A stretch of 52,508 nucleotides of DNA from Alphaproteobacteria bacterium (GTDB taxonomy: Bacteria; Pseudomonadota; Alphaproteobacteria; Micropepsales; Micropepsaceae), in NCBI GenBank assembly GCA_003158585.1, contig PMKE01000065.1:5146-57653 (forward strand), written 5' to 3'. Shown here one piece after another: positions 8,181-15,879 of the stretch (within the stretch, counting starts at the first letter, position 1; every line of letters starts with the position of its first letter). Below the pieces are notes generated by a model. The model saw only the letters and a program-made list of their open reading frames with translations. It was not told the DNA's origin and searched no databases. The position numbers were made by a program, and so were the translations under genes.

Positions 8181-10832
8181 ATGCGGTCACAGTCGATCGG
8201 CATGAGGAAGCAGCTTTCCTGCCGTTCCCTTCGCTTCCGCAAATGGTGCGGGCCGCTCCTGGCTCTGGCTGGCGCTGCGCTGCTCGGCGCGTGCTCATCC
8301 CTGCCGCAGATGGGCGACATCACCTCGGTCTTCCGCGGCACGCCGGAAACACCGGCAGCCGCCGTGCCACAACCTGCACCGGCAGCAGCACCTGAGCCCG
8401 CGGACTATGCGACATCGAGCGTCATCCATCCCGAAATCTGGCCGCTCTCCGCTCCCGCGGTGGCACGCGATCCTGCCATTGAGGCGGAAGTGGCCCGTCT
8501 CCTCGCCCAGATGACTCTGGAGGAGAAGGTCGGCCAGATCCTGCAACCCGACATCGGCACGACGACGCCCGACGAAGTTCGGCTCTACCATCTCGGCTCG
8601 ATCTTGAACGCTGGAGACGTGGGCCCTTACGGCCATCTTCGCGGACCCGCCTCGGAATGGCTGAAGGCCGCCGACGAGTACTACAGCGCTTCGATCGATG
8701 TGCCCCCGGGACAGCCCGCGATCCCCGTGATCTGGGGCTTGGACGCTATGCACGGCCACGCGCACGTCATCGGTGCCACCATCTTCCCGCACAACATCGG
8801 CCTCGGCGCCATGCGCGATCCCGATCTGGTGCGCAGGATCGGCGAGATCACCGCGCAGGAAATCCGCGTCACGGGACAGGATTGGACTTTCGCGCCAACC
8901 ATCGCCGTGGTGCGCGACGACCGCTGGGGCAGGACCTACGAGGGTTATTCGGAAGACCCGAAGATCGTCACCGAATACGCCGCGGCGATGGTCGAAGGGC
9001 TTCAGGGCAGGCCGGGCGATCCCGACTTCCTGAAGGACGGCCACGTCATCGCCTCGATCAAGCATTACATCGGCGACGGCGGCACCAATCTGGGCGCCAA
9101 CATGGGCGACAACCGCTACAGCGAGCCGGCGTTTCGCGACATTTTCGGACTGCCCTATGAGGCGGCGGTCAAGGCCGGCGCACAGACCGTCATGGTGTCA
9201 TATTCGAGCTGGCGCGGAGCGAATATGCACGCCGGCAAGGCGTTGGCGAACGACGTGCTTTTCGGCCGCATGGGTTTCGACGGCTTCGTCGTCAGCGACT
9301 ACAACGGTTTTGCGATGGTGCCGGGCTGCACGCAGGTGCGCTGCGCAGCTTCCTTCAACGCCGGCGTCGATATGTACATGACCGAACAAGGCTGGAAGGT
9401 ACTGTACGGCAATCTGGTCAACGACGTCAGCTCTGGCGCGATCCCGATGGCGCGGCTGGACGAGGCGGTGGCGCGTATCCTGCGCGTCAAGCTGCGCGCC
9501 GGTGCGATGACGGCGGGCAAGCCCTCGACGCGCAAATATGCAGGCCAGTGGGAACTGCTCGGCTCGCCGGATCACCGCGCCGTAGCGCGCCAGGCGGTGC
9601 GTGAGTCGCTCGTGCTGTTGAAGAACGACGGCGGGCTTCTGCCCCTGTCGCCGCGCGCTCGCGTCCTTGTGGCCGGCGACGGTGCCGACGACATGTCCAA
9701 ACAAACCGGCGGCTGGACGATCTCTTGGCAGGGCACAGGCAACGGCCGCGCAGATTTCCCGAACGCAACCACGATCTTCGAAGGCATCAAGGCCAAGGTC
9801 GAAGCGGCCGGCGGAACCGCCACGCTCAGTGTCGAAGGCAGCTTCAAGGACAAACCGGACGTCGCCGTCGTGGTGTTCGGCGAGGCCCCTTACGCCGAGG
9901 GTGCCGGGGATCTCCGCGATGTGGATTACCAACAGGGCGACAGACGCGATCTCAAGCTTTTGCAGCGCTTTCGGGCGCAGGGCATCCCGGTCGTCGCCGT
10001 GTTCCTTTCGGGACGGCCGCTCTACGTCACGCCGGAAATCAATGCCTCGAACGCTTTCGTGGCGGCTTGGCTGCCGGGTTCCGAAGGCGAGGGCATAGCC
10101 GACGTGCTGTTCGGCAAGCCGGACGGTTCGGTCGCCTACGATTTCCACGGCAAGCTGTCTTATTCCTGGCCGAAGAGGCCCGATCAGACGCCGCTCAACG
10201 TGGGCACGGAGCCGTACGATCCTCTATTCGCATACGGTTACGGACTGACTTATGGGACGCCGCGCAATATCGGGCCATTGCCGGAAGGCGCTACCGCCAC
10301 GCTGCTTGTCGATCGCGGCGAGGTTCTGAAGCAAGGCGCGGCCGCGCCGTCCTGGTCCGTTTCGCTATTGGGCTCGGGGAACGCGACGGCGAACACCGTC
10401 GTGCCGCCCGTGTCCGCAAGCGGCAGCAGCGGCGGCGCACTGGTCGCGAGATGGTCGGGAAGGGGCCCCGCGAGTCTCGTCGTCTCCGGCCCGCCCGCCG
10501 ACTTCTCGCGGCAAACCGATGTCAACATGTCCCTGAACGTACTGCTGCGCGTCGATGGCGTGCCGTCCGGCCAGGTCGTTCTGGCAATGGACTGCGGACC
10601 GCAATGCCGGGCCAAGCTCGACGTGACGCAGGTGCTGCGTAGCGTTGGCGGCAAAGGCTGGACGACAGTCAGCGTACCGCTGGCGTGCTTCAAGGCGGCG
10701 GGCGCGGACATGGCCGCCGTTTCGACGCCGTTCGAGTTGACGAGTGCCGGCCGTCTGGCGGTCAGGCTCGGCTCGATCGGCATCGGCTACCGTAAGGGGC
10801 CTCGCAGTTGTGCGGCTACCCCCGCCATGTAA
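8181..10832 (+). CDS. GH3 beta-glucosidase, ExoP-type lipoprotein
   Basis: An 883 aa glycoside hydrolase family 3 enzyme that removes terminal beta-linked glucose from oligosaccharides. A lipobox (LLGAC, Cys38) follows a hydrophobic signal, so it is likely a lipid-anchored cell-envelope enzyme. A Pro/Ala-rich linker (about 50-75) precedes the GH3 N domain (MTLEEKVGQILQPDI). The nucleophile is Asp373 in GFVVSDYNGF. The GH3 C domain ends in FAYGYGLTYG, and a further ~190 residues (with LNVLLRVDGVPSGQVVLAMD) look like the Exop_C domain known from the ExoP 1,3/1,4-beta-glucanase group. I chose the ATG at 8181 (GGGAGG 8 bases upstream); the frame is open further upstream but overlaps the epimerase gene. 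It is third in the sugar operon. Confidence 0.9.
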   Translation: MRSQSIGMRKQLSCRSLRFRKWCGPLLALAGAALLGACSSLPQMGDITSVFRGTPETPAAAVPQPAPAAAPEPADYATSSVIHPEIWPLSAPAVARDPAIEAEVARLLAQMTLEEKVGQILQPDIGTTTPDEVRLYHLGSILNAGDVGPYGHLRGPASEWLKAADEYYSASIDVPPGQPAIPVIWGLDAMHGHAHVIGATIFPHNIGLGAMRDPDLVRRIGEITAQEIRVTGQDWTFAPTIAVVRDDRWGRTYEGYSEDPKIVTEYAAAMVEGLQGRPGDPDFLKDGHVIASIKHYIGDGGTNLGANMGDNRYSEPAFRDIFGLPYEAAVKAGAQTVMVSYSSWRGANMHAGKALANDVLFGRMGFDGFVVSDYNGFAMVPGCTQVRCAASFNAGVDMYMTEQGWKVLYGNLVNDVSSGAIPMARLDEAVARILRVKLRAGAMTAGKPSTRKYAGQWELLGSPDHRAVARQAVRESLVLLKNDGGLLPLSPRARVLVAGDGADDMSKQTGGWTISWQGTGNGRADFPNATTIFEGIKAKVEAAGGTATLSVEGSFKDKPDVAVVVFGEAPYAEGAGDLRDVDYQQGDRRDLKLLQRFRAQGIPVVAVFLSGRPLYVTPEINASNAFVAAWLPGSEGEGIADVLFGKPDGSVAYDFHGKLSYSWPKRPDQTPLNVGTEPYDPLFAYGYGLTYGTPRNIGPLPEGATATLLVDRGEVLKQGAAAPSWSVSLLGSGNATANTVVPPVSASGSSGGALVARWSGRGPASLVVSGPPADFSRQTDVNMSLNVLLRVDGVPSGQVVLAMDCGPQCRAKLDVTQVLRSVGGKGWTTVSVPLACFKAAGADMAAVSTPFELTSAGRLAVRLGSIGIGYRKGPRSCAATPAM

Positions 10833-10876
10833 AACGCGGTATGTCCTGTTTCTCCGCAGCGATCTAGGGGGACGCC

Positions 10877-12070
10877 ATGAAGAAAGTGCTGGTACTCATT
10901 GCGGCATGCGCGCTGGCGGCTTCGGCCGAGGCTCGCAGCGCGGCCGATCCGCTGCCAGGGGTTGCCAACGGCCTTGCACGCACACCGCCGATGGGTTGGA
11001 ACAGCTGGAACAAATTCGGCTGCAACGTGAATGAGAAGCTCGTCCGCTCGGCTGTGGACGCGATGGTTTCAACGGGCATGCGCGACGCCGGCTACCAGTA
11101 CATCGTGATTGACGACTGCTGGCAGGGTCAAAGAAACGCGCAGGGCGACATCGAACCGGACGCCTCCCGGTTTCCCTCCGGCATGGCCGCTCTTGCCGAC
11201 TACATTCATAAGAAAGGTCTCAAGTTCGGCATCTATTCCGATGCGGGGACCAAGACGTGCGGCGGACGTCCGGGAAGCCGTGGTCGCGAATTTCAGGATG
11301 CGCAGCGCTATGCGTCGTGGGGCGTCGATTACCTCAAATACGACTGGTGCAACACCGGCACGCAGGATGCCGCCTCGTCCTATCTGACGATGAGCGAAGC
11401 ATTACAGGCTTCGGGACGGCCGATCGTGTTCAGCCTCTGCGAATGGGGCAATTCGAAGCCGTGGCTCTGGGCAACCAATGTCGGCAACCTCTGGCGCACG
11501 ACGGGCGACGTCGACGACCACTGGGAGGGACTCAATCCCAACGGCTACAGCATAGGTGTGATGAACATCGTCGACATGCAGGCCGGGCTCGAAAGCTTCG
11601 CGGGGCCGGGACACTGGAACGATCCGGACATGCTCGAAGTCGGCAACGGCGGGATGAGCGATAACGAGTACCGCGCGCATTTCAGCCTGTGGGCCGTTAT
11701 GGCCGCGCCGCTGATGGCGGGAAACGATCTTTCGGCGATGAGCCGAGAGACCAAGGCGATTCTCCTGAACAAGGAAGTCATTGCCGTCGACCAGGACCCG
11801 TTGGGCATCCCGGCGAGCCGCGTCGCGAAGAACGGCGACGCCGAAATCTGGTCGCGGCCGTTGAAGGGCGGCGGCCGGGCCGTCGTCCTGCTCAACCGCG
11901 GTACGGCACCGCGCGACATCACCGTGACATGGGAGGATCTTCGTTATCCCAACACGTTGAATGCGGGTGTCAGAGACCTGTGGCTGCATAAGGATTTGCC
12001 GCGAACAAAAGGCCGTTACACTGCACACGTTCCCGGTCACGGGGTTGTGATGGTCGTCATCAGGCCGTAG
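10877..12070 (+). CDS. GH27 alpha-galactosidase, secreted
   Basis: A 397 aa glycoside hydrolase of family 27, with a signal peptide (about 1-20, ending ASAEA). It starts with the family signature TPPMGWNSWNKFGCN. The nucleophile is Asp156 in DYLKYDWCN and the acid/base is Asp211 in WRTTGDVDDHW. Other conserved pieces are GPGHWNDPDMLEVGNGGM and VDQDPLG, and a small C-terminal beta domain follows. The substrate is most likely alpha-1,6-galactosyl side chains, as on galactomannan, which fits the GH5-like mannanase at 15.9 kb. The ATG has AGGGGG upstream, and the gene lies 44 bases after the GH3 gene in the same operon. Confidence 0.93.
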   Translation: MKKVLVLIAACALAASAEARSAADPLPGVANGLARTPPMGWNSWNKFGCNVNEKLVRSAVDAMVSTGMRDAGYQYIVIDDCWQGQRNAQGDIEPDASRFPSGMAALADYIHKKGLKFGIYSDAGTKTCGGRPGSRGREFQDAQRYASWGVDYLKYDWCNTGTQDAASSYLTMSEALQASGRPIVFSLCEWGNSKPWLWATNVGNLWRTTGDVDDHWEGLNPNGYSIGVMNIVDMQAGLESFAGPGHWNDPDMLEVGNGGMSDNEYRAHFSLWAVMAAPLMAGNDLSAMSRETKAILLNKEVIAVDQDPLGIPASRVAKNGDAEIWSRPLKGGGRAVVLLNRGTAPRDITVTWEDLRYPNTLNAGVRDLWLHKDLPRTKGRYTAHVPGHGVVMVVIRP

Positions 12071-12084
12071 GTCCGCCGGAAAGC

Positions 12085-12104
12085 ACACAACGCTGCTGTG
12101 TTTT
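12085..12104 (+). terminator. Weak stem-loop after the sugar operon
   Basis: ACACA and TGTGT pair around a 7-base loop and are followed by TTT, 14 bases after the alpha-galactosidase stop. The stem is only 5 bp, so a terminator role is tentative. Confidence 0.3.
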
Positions 12105-12250
12105 GAAGATTCATCGGCAAAGATCGGCGCTTGGTGCTAAGATCGCGTCGCGTTCTTAACCCCGTGCTGCTCGGAAAGAAGGCAGACGACATACTTTCGA
12201 CAAACCGCTTCTGAGAATAGGTGCCACGAGCACGGATCGGGAGGGCGAAG

Positions 12251-13234
12251 ATGCGTGCATTGCTTCCTGCCGGAAGGCTATCCCGCAGAGGATTCGTGGG
12301 TTATTGGGCGGCGGCGATCGCCTGCGCCCCGCAGATCGCAAAAGCGCAGACCATAGGACCGCCCCTGCCGGGCACCACGCCGGAAGAGGCTGATAAGATC
12401 GCCGCGGCAACGGACGCCGCAAAACATCTCACCGTACCGGTGATGATCGGCGGCAGGGGGCCGTTCCACTTTGTCGTCGACACGGGCGCCGACCGCTCTG
12501 TGATCGCCGACGACGTTGCTCTGCGCCTCGGTCTGACACGCGGCACCGGCGTTACCGTGCAGGGTGTCGTTCGCAGTCTGGAAACCCAGCTTGTCGCCGT
12601 CGCGGACATTACGGTCGGGTCGACACGGCATCTGAACCTTAACATGCCGGTACTGCCGCGGGCGTTCCTGGACGCCGATGGATATCTTGGCCTCGATGCC
12701 GTAGACGGCAATCGCGTTATTCTCGATTTTCAAAACGGCGAGCTGATCGTCGGCGCTCCCCGGATCCGGCTCATGCTCCAAACGCACAGAACGAACGAGG
12801 CGCTGGTGCCGATGCGCGGCTCGATGGGACATTTGCGTTCGCTCAACTGCCGGGTCGACGGCGTCAGCACGACCTGTTTCCTGGATACCGGAGCGTCGGT
12901 TTCGGTCGGCAATTCACGGCTGCTCGAGGCGCTGGTGGCGGACAATCCCGATTATCAGCTCCTGGGAAAGCTGCCGATTACCGGCATCACCGGCGGGGTC
13001 ATCGTCGGCAAGGTGATCCATGTCGACAAAATACGTCTGCACGCGGTGAACTTCTCGGATTGCAACATTGCGATCGCCGACATGCAGGTCTTCAAGATCT
13101 GGGATCTCGCCGACGTGCCGGCATTGCTCATCGGGATGAATTTCCTGCGCCAGTTTGCCAGGGTGTCGATCGACTTTGGGGCCAAGGAAATCCACTTCGA
13201 TCTCGCGAGCATTATGCTCGCGCGGCGGTCGTAG
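12251..13234 (+). CDS. Retropepsin-like aspartic protease with two DTG lobes
   Basis: A 327 aa protein with two aspartic-protease-like halves in one chain: VVDTGADRSV (Asp77) and FLDTGASVSV (Asp212). Most bacterial retropepsin-like proteins have one lobe and would act as dimers; this one could form a pepsin-like pair by itself. Each half also has a later hydrophobic-Gly flap/strand region (GYLGLD; LLIGMNFL). The N-terminus SRRGFVGYWAAAIACA resembles a Tat signal, suggesting periplasmic location. I chose the ATG at 12251, preceded by GGGAGGGCGAAG. It follows the sugar operon by 180 bases and converges with the sodium symporter gene. Substrates are unknown. Confidence 0.8.
   Translation: MRALLPAGRLSRRGFVGYWAAAIACAPQIAKAQTIGPPLPGTTPEEADKIAAATDAAKHLTVPVMIGGRGPFHFVVDTGADRSVIADDVALRLGLTRGTGVTVQGVVRSLETQLVAVADITVGSTRHLNLNMPVLPRAFLDADGYLGLDAVDGNRVILDFQNGELIVGAPRIRLMLQTHRTNEALVPMRGSMGHLRSLNCRVDGVSTTCFLDTGASVSVGNSRLLEALVADNPDYQLLGKLPITGITGGVIVGKVIHVDKIRLHAVNFSDCNIAIADMQVFKIWDLADVPALLIGMNFLRQFARVSIDFGAKEIHFDLASIMLARRS
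13204..13222. terminator. Stem-loop at convergent gene ends
   Basis: A perfect 8 bp stem (CGCGAGCA/TGCTCGCG) with a TTA loop lies in the last codons of the protease gene, about 20 bases from the end of the converging symporter gene. It could terminate or stabilise both transcripts; it has no U tract. Confidence 0.4.
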
Positions 13235-13240
13235 CTCGCA

Positions 13241-14821
13241 CTACCACGCGACGGCGTAAAGCGCGACGAGAATGGCGACGATCAGGACGGCGGCGATATT
13301 GTAAGCCGCTCCCGTCGAGAAATTGATGCCGCTCACATCGATGGTTGAGGTTTGCGGCTTGCGTTTATCGGCCAGGGATACGGTGACCATCAACGCCAAG
13401 CAGATCAGGAAGACGTAGCCGATCCGGTTCATGAACGGAATCTGCGGCAGGAACACGCGGTAGAGGGTCGAAAATATCAGCGAACCGACGGCGGCGACCA
13501 GCGCACCCGTCTCGGTCGCCCTCTTCCAAAACAAGCCCAGGATGAACACCACGGTGATGCCGGGCGAGAAGAAGCCGTTGTACTCCTGGATATACTGGAA
13601 CGCCTGATCGAAGTTACCGAGCAGCGGCATCGCCGTCACCATCGCGACGAACAGTGCACCGATGGCCGCGAAACGCCCTACGATCACCAAGAGGCGCTTG
13701 CTGGCACCTTTGTGGAGGACCTTGAACACGTCGACAGTGAAGATTGTGGCAATCGAGCTGAGCGCCGAACCCATCGAAGAGATGATCGCGGCGACCAGCG
13801 CCACGAAGACAAAGCCCAGAACGCCGGCCGGCAATAGGTTCATCAGTTGGGGATAGGCTTCGTCCGATCTGCTCAGATGCGGCAGCAGCAGCGCGACGGC
13901 AATGCCGGGCAGGACCACAAGGACCGGCATGAGCAGCTTGAGGAAGGCCGCCAATACGACGCCTTTTTGCACGTCGCGGATGCTCTTTGCCGCCAGCGCG
14001 CCCTGGACGATGAACTGGTTGAAGCCCCAATAGCCGAATTGTATGACCCAAATTCCGCCGACCAGCGCCGTGAGGCCCGGCATGTATTTGTAGTACGGGT
14101 TGTCGGGCGTGAGGATCATGTGGAAATGCTGGGGCAGTTGCGTCGTCAGGGTGTGGAATCCGAAAAACAGCCCCTGCAGCCCGCCGCCGCCGAAGGCCGC
14201 GGAAATCTTCTCGATCGCGATGAAGCAGATCACCAAGCCGCCCAGCACCAGCATGCAGACCTGCAAGACATCCGAGTACGCCGTTGGTCTCAGGCCGACA
14301 TACAGCGCATAATTGCCGGCGACGAGAGCAAGCAGAATTATGCTCATTAAAAGCGACAGTCCTGTCACCGCGTGGACCGCCGTGGCGCCGAGCCACATGA
14401 TCGCGGTGAGAGCGACTAAGGTGTAGAGACAGACCCAAAAGACCGCCAGCGTGATCTGCGTCTTGCTGCCGTAGCGCCGTTTCAGGAACTCCGGCATCGT
14501 CGAGATCTGGTTTTTCAGGAACACCGGCAGGAAATACTTTCCGACCACGATCAGGGCAAAAGCCGCCAGCCATTCGTAGGAAGCGATGGCCAAGCCGAAA
14601 GCGTAGGCCGAGCCGGACATGCCGATGATCTGCTCGGCGGAGATATTGGCCGCTATCAGCGAGGTGCCGATCGCCCACCAGGGAAGGGCGCGTCTGGCCG
14701 GTGTGGCGTCTTGCTCCTCGTCGGGTGCGCTGCGCTTTCCCCGCTGAAGTAATTGCGAGATCGCCAGCACGAGTGTGGCGTAGACGACGATGACGGCTAT
14801 ATCTAATAGCTTAAGATGCAC
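13241..14821 (-). CDS. Sodium/solute symporter (SSS family), SGLT-like
   Basis: A 526 aa inner-membrane transporter with about 13-14 predicted helices, of the SSS/SLC5 family that couples Na+ to solute uptake. Recognisable family segments are the helix-1 unwound region (GTSLIAANISAEQIIGMSGSA, split here by reading), STMPEFLKRRYG, YWGFNQFIVQGALAAKS, and FLKLLMPVLVVLPGIA, all close to the sugar-transporting vSGLT group as I recall it. The start is GTG at 14821, giving VHLKLLD, with GGGGAG about 10 bases upstream. A LacI-type operator lies 49 bases upstream, linking it to the sugar operon. The substrate is probably a monosaccharide such as galactose or glucose. Confidence 0.87.
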   Translation of the reverse strand: MHLKLLDIAVIVVYATLVLAISQLLQRGKRSAPDEEQDATPARRALPWWAIGTSLIAANISAEQIIGMSGSAYAFGLAIASYEWLAAFALIVVGKYFLPVFLKNQISTMPEFLKRRYGSKTQITLAVFWVCLYTLVALTAIMWLGATAVHAVTGLSLLMSIILLALVAGNYALYVGLRPTAYSDVLQVCMLVLGGLVICFIAIEKISAAFGGGGLQGLFFGFHTLTTQLPQHFHMILTPDNPYYKYMPGLTALVGGIWVIQFGYWGFNQFIVQGALAAKSIRDVQKGVVLAAFLKLLMPVLVVLPGIAVALLLPHLSRSDEAYPQLMNLLPAGVLGFVFVALVAAIISSMGSALSSIATIFTVDVFKVLHKGASKRLLVIVGRFAAIGALFVAMVTAMPLLGNFDQAFQYIQEYNGFFSPGITVVFILGLFWKRATETGALVAAVGSLIFSTLYRVFLPQIPFMNRIGYVFLICLALMVTVSLADKRKPQTSTIDVSGINFSTGAAYNIAAVLIVAILVALYAVAW

Positions 14822-14869
14822 AGCTTTCCGGCTCCCCGAAGACCGCCGCTGTTAACGAATCGCCCTTGC

Positions 14870-14883
14870 TGAAAGCGCTATCA
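14870..14883. promoter_or_regulatory. Candidate LacI-family operator of the sodium symporter
   Basis: TGAAAGCGCTATCA is palindromic at 6 of 7 half-site positions around GCGC. It lies 49-62 bases upstream of the minus-strand symporter start and 150 bases upstream of the rlmJ start. It shares GCTATCA with the operator before the xylE-like gene, suggesting the same regulator. Confidence 0.6.
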
Positions 14884-15030
14884 GTATTCGCGCATTCTGC
14901 AAAGAGCGGCGGCCTTGCCTGCCCATGTCGGCAACCAAGCCTAGTGGAAACGCCTTACCAATCTTCTACGATCCGCCATTCGCAGATACCCCCGTGCGTT
15001 CGCGGCGAAACGGCCGTAAACACTCTATTT

Positions 15031-15843
15031 ATGAATTACCGCCATGCCTTTCATGCCGGGAATTTCGCGGACGTTGCGAAGCACTTGGCCTTGGTTGCGA
15101 TCCTCCTGCATCTGCTGAAAAAGCAGGCGCCATTCGCTGTCGTCGACACACATGCCGGCCGAGGGGCCTACGATCTCGGCGGCAAAGAAGCGCAGCGCAC
15201 GGGCGAGGCCGAACGCGGCATAGGGAGGCTGGCGGACCTCAGAAGTGAATTGACAACGCTGTCATCCTATCTCGACCTGGTGCATGAATGCGGGGTGGGG
15301 ACCTATCCCGGCTCGCCGCTTCTCGCGGCGAAACTGTTGCGTCCGCAGGACCGGCTGGTGGCGATCGAGAAACATCCCGACGATGCCGCGGCGCTAGCCG
15401 TTTTGCTGAAGCCGTTCCCCAAGGCGCGCGCCGAGACGGCAGACGGATATGCGCGTCTTGCCGCACTGCTGCCGCCCCCCGAGCGCCGCGGCGTAATCCT
15501 GATCGATCCGTCCTACGAAGCCGAGGACGAGTTTCAAACGGCGGCACGCGCCTTCGCCGCTGCCTACCGGCGCTTCGCCACGGGCATCTATGCGATCTGG
15601 TTTCCGGTCAAGTCGCGCGCCGAGGCCGACGGGTTCTGCGGCGAAGTTCTGGCGGCGGGTACCGCGAAAGTGCTGCGCCTCGACGTTGCGCTGGTTGCGC
15701 CTGCGGAAGACCGGCTTTCGGCGGCGGGACTGCTCGTCGTCAATCCGCCTTATCGGTTCGAGGACGAGATGGGCCGGGCGTTTGCAGAGGTGCTGCCGCT
15801 GCTCGAAGCCACGGCGCGTTTCGACTGGCTGGCCGGCGGCTGA
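15031..15843 (+). CDS. rlmJ: 23S rRNA (adenine-N6)-methyltransferase RlmJ
   Basis: A 270 aa enzyme that methylates N6 of A2030 (E. coli numbering) in 23S rRNA. The N-terminus MNYRHAFHAGNFADVAKH is diagnostic. Further marks are AVVDTHAGRGAYDL (SAM-binding region), the Pro-Gly-Ser stretch TYPGSPLLA, and the amino-methyltransferase motif IV, which here reads IDPSYE rather than DPPY. YAIWFPVKSR follows. I chose the ATG at 15031 because the protein then starts at the conserved MNYRHAF; the upstream extension from 14866 runs through the operator region. No strong ribosome site is seen. It is a housekeeping gene unrelated to the sugar genes around it. Confidence 0.93.
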   Translation: MNYRHAFHAGNFADVAKHLALVAILLHLLKKQAPFAVVDTHAGRGAYDLGGKEAQRTGEAERGIGRLADLRSELTTLSSYLDLVHECGVGTYPGSPLLAAKLLRPQDRLVAIEKHPDDAAALAVLLKPFPKARAETADGYARLAALLPPPERRGVILIDPSYEAEDEFQTAARAFAAAYRRFATGIYAIWFPVKSRAEADGFCGEVLAAGTAKVLRLDVALVAPAEDRLSAAGLLVVNPPYRFEDEMGRAFAEVLPLLEATARFDWLAGG

Positions 15844-15879
15844 TATGGTTGCATCCGGCTGCGTTTGAGGGGAATTCGC

